From the NCBI GenBank assembly GCA_016126025.1, contig JAEFDA010000104.1, positions 1 through 52,333 of the forward strand: DNA of 52,333 nucleotides. Direction: 5' to 3'. The stretch is from Nitrososphaerota archaeon. Lineage in GTDB: Archaea > Thermoproteota > Nitrososphaeria > Nitrososphaerales > Nitrosopumilaceae. The notes under the pieces were generated by a model. It saw only the letters and a list, made by a program, of their open reading frames with translations. It did no database searches and had not been told where the DNA came from. Positions 6,929-14,420 of this stretch are shown here, in pieces. Position numbers and translations under genes: made by a program. Within the stretch, counting starts at the first letter, position 1; every line of letters starts with the position of its first letter.

Positions 6929-7090
6929 TTACATTATGAAGCTTGCCCTCAAACCTACCAGAACCATGGCTGGTGTGGCCAAGAACCCGCCGTTGAAGCC
7001 GTAATGGAGTGGGTTGTGCACGAACTGGAACGACTGGATATAGAACGCCAGGTGCCACTTGCTGACGTCGCGGTGTTTTTCAGCCATCAT
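6929..7090 (-). CDS. Small hypothetical membrane-associated protein (53 aa)
   Basis: A 53-residue frame, 'MMAEKHRDVSKWHLAFYIQ...', ending in a hydrophobic run ('GGFLATPAMVLVGLRASF'). Aromatic and His residues (WHLAFY, VHNPLHYGFNGG) give it strongly non-random composition. A TATA-like CAAATAAC centred near 7120 lies about 30 nt upstream of the ATG at 7090. No family named. An antisense frame at 6920-7210 looks less natural. Confidence 0.45.
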   Translation of the reverse strand: MMAEKHRDVSKWHLAFYIQSFQFVHNPLHYGFNGGFLATPAMVLVGLRASFIM

Positions 7091-7111
7091 TTGGACAGAC
7101 CCACCCGGCAC

Positions 7112-7478
7112 TCGCAGTTATTTGCCTGTGTATTGGACAGCGAGTGTTTGCACGCCGACCATTCAAGATCCTATGTTGCAAGAAACAATTTGCCGGCGGA
7201 TCCCCCTTAACCTTCACGGCGGGCGGTTCTTGTGAAATCAAGATTTTGCGGGGTGCTTGATGAATGATACGAACGCTCGCGTCTTGGTCCGGCAAGCTTA
7301 TGCGGTCTGGAGGATATTGGCGTCCATCTCTGGTCGCTGACCGTGCATAATACTATGGCCACGTCCACGGCCGTCCGGTACCCAGCCCTTGCCTGCCCCG
7401 GGCCATACTCCCTAGGTACCGCGCATACCACCGGACATGCGGGGCTCCTGCATAACCATAGGGGCCGCGCCGGCCGGC
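7112..7478. other. Gene-poor interval
   Basis: About 370 nt between the small membrane protein and the end of the CoA-operon tail. Several short frames exist on both strands, but none has a promoter at the expected distance or recognisable protein character. No repeat or RNA gene seen. Confidence 0.4.
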
Positions 7479-7928
7479 CTAGTCGTAAAAGTCGACCACA
7501 TCTATCACATCCTTGGTGATGTCGTTGTTGCCCCGGACCTGGCCTGACGCCGTATCCACACCCCAGTCAAAGTACAGCCGCTCGCCCTGCGACTCAAAGT
7601 CCAGCGTCACGCGGTACGTATCCACGCTGGTGGGCATCACGGCCACCTGCACCGTAGTGGAGCGATGATCGTACGCATTCCCATCCGGGTATTCTGACTC
7701 TATTTTGGCCGATATGGCGCCTGCCACATCTATGCCGGTCTCGTTGGGGCCCGTATACCCCAGTACATACTCCAGTATCTCCTGATCCCGCTCCTCCTGC
7801 ATCACGGGTATCACGTCCTCCAGGTCCTTCTCCAGCATGGGCGGCACCACGAACACGATGATCAGGGCCACCCCCGCCAAATAGAACGGGGCCCTCTTTA
7901 CCAGAAAGTCCCGGGCCCTCTCTCCCAT
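7479..7928 (-). CDS. Conserved-type membrane-anchored hypothetical protein
   Basis: A 149-residue protein with a basic N-terminus, one transmembrane helix at about 13-31 ('APFYLAGVALIIVFVVPP') and an acidic extracytoplasmic domain of about 115 residues with alternating strands ('VQVAVMPTSVDTYRVTLDF'). It starts 4 nt after the methyltransferase stop and is the last gene of the CoA operon on the minus strand. It is probably cotranscribed with that operon. No enzymatic motif. Function unknown. Confidence 0.65.
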   Translation of the reverse strand: MGERARDFLVKRAPFYLAGVALIIVFVVPPMLEKDLEDVIPVMQEERDQEILEYVLGYTGPNETGIDVAGAISAKIESEYPDGNAYDHRSTTVQVAVMPTSVDTYRVTLDFESQGERLYFDWGVDTASGQVRGNNDITKDVIDVVDFYD

Positions 7929-7932
7929 GGTA

Positions 7933-8766
7933 TTATGCCGAGGCGGTCAGAATTAAAACTTGCCAGGGGAACGATATGGTCCCGTCCGGGCCCGTGTACG
8001 GTATGGTGTTGCGGCGGACCGCCTCCCGGAGCTCCCCCATACGATGTGGCCCCAGCGCCCGTATCTTGCGGCGCTGCGCCTCGGATATGTACCCCACGTA
8101 CCCGTTCCAGTACGCGTCAAAGTCGCCGGGGCTGTACCGGTATGCCATGGTCTGTACGGATATGTCGTGGTATCCGGCCCCCCCGGCCAGCCCGCGCAGG
8201 GCCCCGGCCTCCGAGTAGCGGTCCAGGGCCGGCGCCCCCGGGGGGATATAGTCGGGGATGTACGAAGGGATCTCCCGCAGCAAGCACCCGTGGTAGGGGA
8301 CCTCCTCCAAGGTACCATGTACCGCGACGCCCAGTCGGCCCCCGGGCTTGGTCATCGATATCATATTCCGCAGGGCGGCGGGCGCGTCCGGAAAGAAGAA
8401 TATGGCGAACTGGCACACCGCCATGTCGAACCGGGCCGCCAGGGGCATGGCCTCGGCGTCGGCGTTCACATACATCAGGTTGGGCGGAATACCATACTCC
8501 GACGCTATGCGCAGGGCGGTATCGGAGGCGTCCACCCCTATTACGAGCCCGCCGGGGCCCACCCTCTCCATGATGTGGCGGGTGGCCGCTCCCGTCCCGC
8601 AGCCCACGTCCAGGACCGCATCGCCGGCGGATATGCCCACCTCATCCAGCAACATGTCGGCGCAGCCAAAGGGGCCCGCTCCGGGCCCGGCCCACTTGGA
8701 ATGGTACCTGGGGGCAACCTCGTCCCATGTCTCCACGGTTGCCCGCTTGTACGCGGCGGGGCTCAC
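7933..8766 (-). CDS. Class I SAM-dependent methyltransferase (UbiE-like)
   Basis: A 277-residue methyltransferase. Motif I 'VLDVGCGTGAA' (about residues 50-60) binds SAM. 'VIGVDAS' ends strand 2 with the acidic residue for the ribose, and 'MAVCQFAIFFFPD' is the motif IV region. The overall type is that of UbiE/COQ5 or arsenite/sterol-type small-molecule methyltransferases. The GTG start at 8766 overlaps the coaBC stop as GTGA, which fits the dense overlaps of this operon. A longer frame running back to 9297 is only the antisense-free shadow of coaBC. The substrate is unknown. Position inside the CoA operon may be transcriptional convenience only. Confidence 0.8.
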   Translation of the reverse strand: MSPAAYKRATVETWDEVAPRYHSKWAGPGAGPFGCADMLLDEVGISAGDAVLDVGCGTGAATRHIMERVGPGGLVIGVDASDTALRIASEYGIPPNLMYVNADAEAMPLAARFDMAVCQFAIFFFPDAPAALRNMISMTKPGGRLGVAVHGTLEEVPYHGCLLREIPSYIPDYIPPGAPALDRYSEAGALRGLAGGAGYHDISVQTMAYRYSPGDFDAYWNGYVGYISEAQRRKIRALGPHRMGELREAVRRNTIPYTGPDGTISFPWQVLILTASA

Positions 8767-9998
8767 CGGGGGCGGGCCGTCCACTTCTCCTCTATCTTCT
8801 GCTTGATGAACCGGACCACGTCCTCCTTCTGCTTGCGGCCGGAGCTGGAGTGGCCCTCGCGGTCCACTATGATGACGCGGTTGTTCTCCGGGTCGCTCTG
8901 GTACCCGTCGCCCACGTCGTTGGCGATCACCATGTCCGCGTCGGCCTCCTTCATCTTCTGGCGGGCCGACTCTATCAGGTCCTCGTCGGAGATGTTCACC
9001 TCGGCCTTGAAGCCCACCAGCAGGACATCGCCGGCCACCACCCGGATGCGGTCTATTATCTTGGGGGTTTTGGACATTTTGATATCCAAACCGGACAGCT
9101 CGCTGTCTATCTTGGAGCGGTTGTACTCGGAGGGGGTGTAGTCGGCCGCCGCCGCTGCCATCACTATGATATCCTGGTCGTTGGAGGCCTCCCGGAGGGT
9201 CGCCTCCATCATCTCGGCGGTGCTGGTGACGCTTATGAGCCGGACGCCCGACGGCGGCCTTTCCCGCCCGGGCCCGTACACCATGGTGACGTCGCACCCG
9301 TCCAGCACCAGCTCAGAGGCCAGCAGCACGCCGGTCAGCCCCGAGCTCATGTTTGTGACGGCCCGCACCGGGTCTATGCGCTCCAGGGTGGGCCCGGCCA
9401 CCACCAGCACGCGGCGGCCCCGCAGCGGCGCCGTCCTAGATATGGTCTGTATCACGGTGTCCAGTACCTCTTCTGGCTCGGCCGCCTTGGCCTTGCCCTC
9501 CGTTATGGTGGGGGGCGCAAAGCGCACCGACCGTTCCAAAAACTCGATGTTGCGGCGCACCGCCGGGTTCACGTACAGCGAGTCGTGCATCGCCGGGCAG
9601 ACCAGTATGGGCATGCCCGAGCCCAATGCGGTGGTGAGTATGGTGGAGACCGCGGTGTCATCTATGCCGCAGGCCATCTTGGATATGGTGTTGGCCGTGG
9701 CCGGGTACACCAGTATGAGATCCGTGTTGTGGCGGTCGGCCAGCGATATGTGCTCCATGTCGCCGCCCAGCGACACAATGGCGGGATGTCCCGTCGCCCA
9801 GGTCATGTACTGGGGCGTGATCAGCTCAGCGGCGGACGGCGTCAGCACGCACCGAACCGTTCCCCCATGCCGCATCAGCAGCCGGGCCAGCTCCACGGCC
9901 CGGTAGGCGGCCACGCTGCCCGTGACACACAGTACTATCTTCTTGCCGAGCAGCTCCTTGCCGTCGGTTCCGGTTATGTCCAGGGAGGGGTGATCCAT
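8763..9998 (-). CDS. coaBC: Bifunctional phosphopantothenoylcysteine decarboxylase / phosphopantothenate-cysteine ligase
   Basis: A 411-residue enzyme catalysing two consecutive CoA steps: joining cysteine to 4'-phosphopantothenate, then decarboxylating to 4'-phosphopantetheine. The flavoprotein CoaC domain (about 18-195) has 'GSVAAYRAVELARLL', 'YPATANTISKMACGIDD' and the active-site block 'CPAMHDSLYVNP'. The CoaB domain (about 200-405) has 'VVAGPTLERIDPVRAVTN', 'SSG', the 'MAAAAADYTP' nucleotide/acyl motif and 'VGFKAE'. The usual 'GTR' of bacterial CoaB is replaced by 'GPT', as often in archaea. It directly abuts panB upstream (no spacer) and overlaps the methyltransferase by 4 nt. Confidence 0.95.
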   Translation of the reverse strand: MDHPSLDITGTDGKELLGKKIVLCVTGSVAAYRAVELARLLMRHGGTVRCVLTPSAAELITPQYMTWATGHPAIVSLGGDMEHISLADRHNTDLILVYPATANTISKMACGIDDTAVSTILTTALGSGMPILVCPAMHDSLYVNPAVRRNIEFLERSVRFAPPTITEGKAKAAEPEEVLDTVIQTISRTAPLRGRRVLVVAGPTLERIDPVRAVTNMSSGLTGVLLASELVLDGCDVTMVYGPGRERPPSGVRLISVTSTAEMMEATLREASNDQDIIVMAAAAADYTPSEYNRSKIDSELSGLDIKMSKTPKIIDRIRVVAGDVLLVGFKAEVNISDEDLIESARQKMKEADADMVIANDVGDGYQSDPENNRVIIVDREGHSSSGRKQKEDVVRFIKQKIEEKWTARPR

Positions 9999-10793
9999 CT
10001 AACCATCCCTCACCGGGAACGTGTGCTCCTCCGCCGGGAACGCGCCGCTCTCCACATCGTCCCTGTACGCGGATACGGCCTGTCTTATATCCTCCGATAG
10101 GGAGGCGTACCTCTTGACGAACCTGAGGCTGGCCGGGTACATGCCCAGCATGTCGTGTATCACCAGCACCTGCCCGTCACAGAGCGGACCCGAGCCTATC
10201 CCTATGGTGGGGACATCTAGGGCGCCGGTTATATCCCCGGCGGTCCGCCCGGCGACCTTCTCCAGCACTATGCAGAAGGCCCCCGCCTCCTGGATGGCCC
10301 GCGCCTCCTCCAGCATAGTGTCGGCCTCGTGCGCGGTCTGGCCCCGTACCCCGTACCCGCCCGAGAGGCTGGCGCTCTGCGGCTGCAGCCCTATGTGGCC
10401 CATCACCGGTATGCCCGCCAGCGTGATGGCGCGTATGGCATCAGTGTATGGCCCCTCCAGCTTTACGGCGTCGGCGCCCTCCCGCACCAGCCGGCCGGCG
10501 TTCCGCACCGCCTCGGCCACATCCGCCTGGTACGACATGAAGGGCATGTCGGCCACCACCGTGCACCCCTTGCGGGCCCGGGCCACCGCCCCGGTGAACA
10601 GGCACATGTGGTCCATGGTGACGGGTATGGTGCTGGGGTGCCCCAGCATGACCATCCCGGCGCTGTCCCCCACCAGCAGTATGTCGGCTCCCCCCTCCTC
10701 GCAGAGGGAGGCCATGGTATAGTCGTACGCGGTCACCGCCACTATCTTCTTGGCGCCCTTCATGTCTTGTATGCCCGACACCCGGCTATGCAC
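9999..10793 (-). CDS. panB: 3-methyl-2-oxobutanoate hydroxymethyltransferase
   Basis: A 264-residue TIM-barrel enzyme that transfers a hydroxymethyl group from methylene-tetrahydropterin to ketoisovalerate, giving ketopantoate, the first committed step of pantoate synthesis. Family blocks are present: 'VAVTAYDYTMASL', 'ILLVGDSAGMVMLGH' (metal-binding Asp), 'VVADMPFMSYQ', 'GADAVKLEG', 'IPVMGHIGLQPQS' and 'TIGIGSGPLCDGQVLV'. Full length for the family. It overlaps the phosphopantothenate synthetase stop by 8 nt. No panE (ketopantoate reductase) is in the window, so that step must be encoded elsewhere. Confidence 0.95.
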   Translation of the reverse strand: MHSRVSGIQDMKGAKKIVAVTAYDYTMASLCEEGGADILLVGDSAGMVMLGHPSTIPVTMDHMCLFTGAVARARKGCTVVADMPFMSYQADVAEAVRNAGRLVREGADAVKLEGPYTDAIRAITLAGIPVMGHIGLQPQSASLSGGYGVRGQTAHEADTMLEEARAIQEAGAFCIVLEKVAGRTAGDITGALDVPTIGIGSGPLCDGQVLVIHDMLGMYPASLRFVKRYASLSEDIRQAVSAYRDDVESGAFPAEEHTFPVRDG

Positions 10794-11538
10794 GGCGGCC
10801 GCCCCCGAAGTTGCGCGCCATAATTCTGGAGCTCTCGGCCAGGTTGGAGTCGTTGCGGAACGCCCCCAGCACGGCCCGCAGGGAGCCCTCGTCGTACTGG
10901 GTCATCTGGGAACAGTACTGCGCCAGCCGGGGCATGGCCCGCACCACATTGTCCACTATTGTGATGTGCGCCGCCCGCGCCGTCCTGGAGGCGGGGTTCA
11001 GGTCTATGGCTATGACCCTCTTGCCGGCCGCCGCCAGGGCCTCGGCGCGGTCGCCGTCCTCCAGCGGGACCAGGACCGTGTCAGCCGCCAGGATGCCCCG
11101 GGCGCTCACCAGCCGCCGGGGCGAGTCCGTACCCGGCAGCGTGGCGCGGTCCTCCTCGGTGCCCAGCACCTCGGCGGCCCCGCGCCGCCGCAGCATGCCT
11201 GCTATGACGCGCCGCCGCCGGATGTCGTCATAGAACAGGTTGACCTCCAGGATGCAGCCGGCCGCCTCGGCCAGCCGCACGGCATCGGCGGCGCACAGCG
11301 CCGCCAGGTTCCCGTTCACCGATATTACGGGCTTCTTGGACAGCAGCAGGGCCGCGGCGGCGGCGTGGGCGGCCCTCTGGGCCGTTATGGTGCTCTCCTC
11401 CCCCAGCATGTAGTCGAACGCCTCCCCCCGGCCGTGGGCCATCAGCCCCTCGGAGGCGACGGCCCCCGCCTCGAACCCGCCGGCGAGCATCTCGCGTATG
11501 CGCAGCGACTCGTACCGGGGGTGGGTGGGGGGTATCAT
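10786..11538 (-). CDS. 4-phosphopantoate-beta-alanine ligase (archaeal phosphopantothenate synthetase)
   Basis: A 250-residue enzyme of the archaeal PPS family (formerly DUF137), which condenses phosphopantoate with beta-alanine using ATP. It is specific to archaea, replacing bacterial PanC. Recognisable stretches: 'PRYESLRIREMLAGGFEAG' at the N-terminus, 'PVISVNGNLAALCA' (nucleotide region), 'EVNLFYDDIRRR', 'VLVPLEDGDRAEALAAAGK' and 'VIAIDLNPASRTA'. It overlaps the pantoate kinase gene by 4 nt and panB by 8 nt, so the enzymes are translated in pathway order. The C-terminus is slightly extended by a basic Gly/Arg tail. Confidence 0.93.
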   Translation of the reverse strand: MIPPTHPRYESLRIREMLAGGFEAGAVASEGLMAHGRGEAFDYMLGEESTITAQRAAHAAAAALLLSKKPVISVNGNLAALCAADAVRLAEAAGCILEVNLFYDDIRRRRVIAGMLRRRGAAEVLGTEEDRATLPGTDSPRRLVSARGILAADTVLVPLEDGDRAEALAAAGKRVIAIDLNPASRTARAAHITIVDNVVRAMPRLAQYCSQMTQYDEGSLRAVLGAFRNDSNLAESSRIMARNFGGGRRA

Positions 11539-12377
11539 ATGGCGCGGGCCCCCTCATGGTCTATGCCGGTGAGCACCGGGTCGTACGGGCGCAGCGCCTC
11601 CATGACGCCGCCGGCATCATCCTGTGGCACCATGCTGAATATGGTGCCGCCCAGCATGGCCACCCCGCAGGGGTACCCGGCCCTCTCCAAGGCGCTGGCT
11701 CCTGACTCCATCTGGGGGGTTATGGTCCCGGCCTTCCGGGCGAACTCCATCGACAGTCGCTGGAACGTGCCCATGTCGGGGTGCCGGTCCAGCTCCGCCA
11801 CCATCCGGCCTCCCATGCCGTTCAGTATGCCCATGCGGTCCCGCAGAAAGTCGCTGGTGGAGAGCGGCGAGAGGCACGCCACCACGACCGCCGGATCCCC
11901 CGCCTCCAGGCGGCGGATTATTCCTCTTCCGGGCCCCCCCGGCCGCACCCTTATCTCGAAGCCGCCGTGGTATGCGGCCAGCACGTCCCCCAGGCCGGTG
12001 CGCAGGCGCACCTCCGATATGTGGGCCATCATGGCCAGACTCTCTTTAGGCATGCGGGTCCCCAGCGCCGTATCCAGCGCGTACAGGGCGGAGAGCGCCA
12101 GCGCCCCGCTGGACCCCAGCCCGTACCCGGCCGGGACGCCCATCTCGTGGCTCATGTGCACGGGGGTGCTCACACCGGTGGCCCGGCGGAACTCCTCCAG
12201 CACGTATTGTGCCATGCCCGGCCGCACCGCATCATGTCCGGCATCCTCCACCGTGGTGGTGACGCCCCTCTGTATGGAGAAGCCGGCGCCCACGGATCCG
12301 GTGTCGGCGGCGGATCCGGACTCCTCCACGCCAAAAAAGCCGGTCACGTGCGCCGGACAGAAGGCTGCGCCCCTCAT
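11535..12377 (-). CDS. Pantoate kinase (GHMP family), first gene of the CoA operon
   Basis: A 280-residue GHMP-superfamily kinase that phosphorylates pantoate, the archaeal alternative to pantothenate kinase. The GHMP ATP loop 'VPAGYGLGSSGALALSAL' lies at about residues 109-126. The N-terminal 'CPAHVTGFFGVEE' and the C-terminal 'GVAMLGGTIFSM' glycine motif complete the pattern. The ATG at 12377 is chosen because a TATA box (about 12400-12410) is centred about 26 nt upstream. The frame runs on to 12644, but that part overlaps the divergent regulator gene and has no protein character. It leads the operon pantoate kinase - PPS - panB - coaBC - methyltransferase - membrane protein. Confidence 0.93.
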   Translation of the reverse strand: MRGAAFCPAHVTGFFGVEESGSAADTGSVGAGFSIQRGVTTTVEDAGHDAVRPGMAQYVLEEFRRATGVSTPVHMSHEMGVPAGYGLGSSGALALSALYALDTALGTRMPKESLAMMAHISEVRLRTGLGDVLAAYHGGFEIRVRPGGPGRGIIRRLEAGDPAVVVACLSPLSTSDFLRDRMGILNGMGGRMVAELDRHPDMGTFQRLSMEFARKAGTITPQMESGASALERAGYPCGVAMLGGTIFSMVPQDDAGGVMEALRPYDPVLTGIDHEGARAI

Positions 12378-12441
12378 GAGTGCCGGTTTAAACTGTAGAC
12401 AAAATATAAGAATATGGCTTAAACCAATTATACTGGTATAA
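12378..12441. promoter_or_regulatory. Divergent promoter, CoA operon and AbrB/PhoU-like regulator
   Basis: A 64-nt AT-rich spacer inside GC-rich flanks. AAAATATAAG (12401-12410) reads on the minus strand as CTTATATTTT, centred 26-27 nt before the pantoate kinase ATG. On the plus strand, AT-rich elements around 12410-12440 must serve the regulator starting at 12442. The shared short region means the regulator and the CoA operon could influence each other's transcription. Confidence 0.6.
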
Positions 12442-13401
12442 ATGGCCCGGTTCCTGCGGCGGCTCCAGCGGATAGGCTCCAGCGTTTTGGTATCGCTGCC
12501 CAAGGAGTGGGTCATACAGAACGGCCTGGAGAAGGGCAGCCAGGTGGAGATAGAGACCTCCAGGGGGGGCCTCTCGGTGGCGGCGACGGGGCGGCAGACC
12601 CGGGAGCTCTCCATAGCGTACCCGCTGCCCCCCGACGAGAACATAACGGCGGACTTGACGGGCGCCTACCTGCTGGGGTACGACGCGATACAGGTCACCG
12701 GGCCTGCGATCCCCGCCGGGGACCGCGAGCTGATACGGGACTCGACCCGGCGTTTGGCGGGGATGGAGATCGTCGAGGAGGACCGCTCGCACGTCACGCT
12801 GCAGTTCCTGCTGGATCCGACCACCCTGGACCCCCGCCGCATCCTGCTCCGGATGAACTCCATAGCCTTGGGGATGTTCGGCGAGGTGCTCAAGGGCATG
12901 GAGACCGGCGAGCTCTCGGCGCTGGGGACTCTCCGGAACCGCGACGCGGAGGTGAACCGGCAGTACTTTCTGCTGGTGAGGCTGATACGGTCCGCCCTGG
13001 TGGACGGGCGCATATCGCACGCGTTCGACCTGGAGGGGGTCGACGTGCTGGACTACAGGGTGGCGGCCAACCTGCTGGAGAACGCCGGGGACTCCATAGT
13101 GGCGCTGGGCGCCGCCATGCGGGACTCGGGGCTGCCGGCCGGCCGGCTGCGGGGGGCCCGGGGGGCGGCCCGGGAGCTGGAGGGGGCCGCAGGCCGGGCT
13201 GTCCGGGCCCTGGTGGAGCGCGACCGGAGACTGGCCATACAGGCCATATCGCTCCACGCTTCATACCAGGAGGGGCTGGCGGCCCTGCGCGCCGACGCCG
13301 CCGGGGACATGGCCCTCATAGACGTGGTGTACGGCTTGGAGCGGATAGGGCGGTTCTGGGCGGACGTGGCGGATCTGGTGCGGCCCATCTACTACGATTG
13401 A
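12442..13401 (+). CDS. AbrB-domain / PhoU-like regulatory protein
   Basis: A 319-residue protein with an N-terminal SpoVT/AbrB-like DNA-binding swapped-hairpin ('RLQRIGSSVLVSLPKEWV', then 'GLEKGSQVEIE', about 6-40), followed by two PhoU-like helical bundles (about 110-315) with acidic positions typical of metal-binding PhoU repeats ('NRDAEVNRQYFLLVRLI', 'YGLERIGRFWADVADL'). Archaeal proteins of this architecture are annotated as phosphate uptake regulators. No phosphate transporter is nearby, so the target is open. Its 3' end overlaps the convergent NUDIX gene by 10 nt. Confidence 0.85.
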   Translation: MARFLRRLQRIGSSVLVSLPKEWVIQNGLEKGSQVEIETSRGGLSVAATGRQTRELSIAYPLPPDENITADLTGAYLLGYDAIQVTGPAIPAGDRELIRDSTRRLAGMEIVEEDRSHVTLQFLLDPTTLDPRRILLRMNSIALGMFGEVLKGMETGELSALGTLRNRDAEVNRQYFLLVRLIRSALVDGRISHAFDLEGVDVLDYRVAANLLENAGDSIVALGAAMRDSGLPAGRLRGARGAARELEGAAGRAVRALVERDRRLAIQAISLHASYQEGLAALRADAAGDMALIDVVYGLERIGRFWADVADLVRPIYYD

Positions 13402-13907
13402 TATGCGGTATATGCCAGGAGGGCGCAGATGGTCTTGGAGTCCTGGATGCGGCCCGCCCTTATCATCTCCAGCAGGTTTGATATGGTGTATCTCTCAACG
13501 GATATTATCTCGTCCTCGTCGGGGTTGGACTGGGCCTCCTTCAGGTCGGAGGCCACAAAGCAGTGTATGACCTCGGTGTTGTATCCTATGGAGGGGTAGT
13601 ACGAGAGCAGCGGTTTGATGGAGCCGGCCATATACCCGGTCTCCTCGGTCAGCTCGCGGAGGGCGCAGTCCCGGGGGCTCTCGCCCTCCTCCAGGGTGCC
13701 GGCGGGTATTTCCAGGACGCGGCCCCGGGGGAACCGGTGCTGGTTCACCATGATTACCATACCGTCGGGATCAAAGGCTAGGATTGCGGCGGCGCCGGGG
13801 TGCTCTATTATCTCGCGGGTCACGCGCCTCCCCTCGATCTCGCCCTCGTACACGCTGAGACCCAGTATGCGGCCCCGGAACTTGGTATGGCGGGTCGCCC
13901 TGTCCAT
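13392..13907 (-). CDS. NUDIX hydrolase, ADP-ribose pyrophosphatase-like
   Basis: A 171-residue hydrolase that splits nucleoside diphosphates linked to another moiety, probably ADP-ribose. The complete Nudix box GX5EX7REUXEEXGU is present from 'GTLEEGESPRDCALRELTEE' through 'TGYM' (about residues 69-92), with the metal-binding 'RELTEETG'. The preceding 'RFPRGRVLEIPAG' and a total length of about 170 are typical of ADP-ribose pyrophosphatases. A weak TATA-like element lies near 13933. Convergent with the PhoU-like gene. Confidence 0.88.
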   Translation of the reverse strand: MDRATRHTKFRGRILGLSVYEGEIEGRRVTREIIEHPGAAAILAFDPDGMVIMVNQHRFPRGRVLEIPAGTLEEGESPRDCALRELTEETGYMAGSIKPLLSYYPSIGYNTEVIHCFVASDLKEAQSNPDEDEIISVERYTISNLLEMIRAGRIQDSKTICALLAYTAYQS

Positions 13908-14388
13908 GATATTGCGGCAGAAATGGGGGCAAATGTACCTTTGCGCGGGAAGTCTCGGCGGAGGATCTGTCTAGAACGCGCCGGGGCTTACTTCGGACCA
14001 GACAGGCGGCGCCCGTAGTGGCGGACCTTGAGATCCGCTCAATTCCAAATACGGGCTGACGCGACAGTGTGCTCGGATCAAATTGTCTACAACTATTCAA
14101 CTACTGATGGGACACCGTCTGTCTGGCCGGTGTATTTCCGGATACTGAACTGTCAAAAAAACAGTACATGATCGTGGACATTATACGTAATATGCTAAAT
14201 AAGATCAAAATAGAATAGATGCTGATATGCCCCGCCCGACCCCCCTTCTTGGTGGGGCATGGACATGTGGGCCAAATCGATAGTATGTGAGCTGGAGCGG
14301 AATGTGCCACATATGACAGGATCATACTACCGCACGACCGAAGTTGGGCTGACATGCGGGCACGATTCAGAATCTCCGACAGGATAAT
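13908..14388. other. Gene-free interval with two secondary-structure elements
   Basis: No convincing gene. It holds a nested inverted repeat (14011-14056) and a hairpin with a 9-nt stem, one mismatch and a C-rich loop (14228-14259). A 43-codon plus-strand frame (from 14259) has reasonable composition but no promoter at the right distance. A minus-strand 84-codon frame (14101-14355) is likely chance. Confidence 0.4.
14011..14056. repeat. Nested inverted repeat, possible structured RNA
   Basis: Outer arms GCCCGTA (14011-14017) and TACGGGC (14050-14056) pair perfectly. Inside, GCGGA (14021-14025) pairs with TCCGC (14034-14038) around an 8-nt loop. The 46-nt unit looks like a tRNA acceptor stem plus one arm, but the D and T arms are missing, so it is not a tRNA. 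Confidence 0.4.
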
Positions 14389-14396
14389 CTTTTATG
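14389..14396 (+). promoter_or_regulatory. TATA box of the anchored secreted protein
   Basis: CTTTTATG is centred about 27 nt before the GTG at 14421, supporting that start and a leaderless mRNA. Confidence 0.55.
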
Positions 14397-14420
14397 TAAT
14401 AATATGGGGAGTGGCGCATA

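Noticed and set aside
8763..9297. 5' extension of the methyltransferase frame
   Set aside because: The extension lies wholly within coaBC, has Gly/Arg/Pro-skewed composition, and the GTG at 8766 gives a proper family start with a GTGA overlap.
12378..12644. 5' extension of the pantoate kinase frame
   Set aside because: It overlaps the divergent AbrB/PhoU-like gene, and the TATA box at 12401-12410 would lie inside it; the ATG at 12377 fits the leaderless spacing.
14011..14056. tRNA gene
   Set aside because: Only the acceptor-like stem and one arm exist; D arm, T arm and normal length are missing.
14101..14355. 84-codon minus-strand frame
   Set aside because: Runs through a strong hairpin, lacks a promoter and has no coherent domain pattern.
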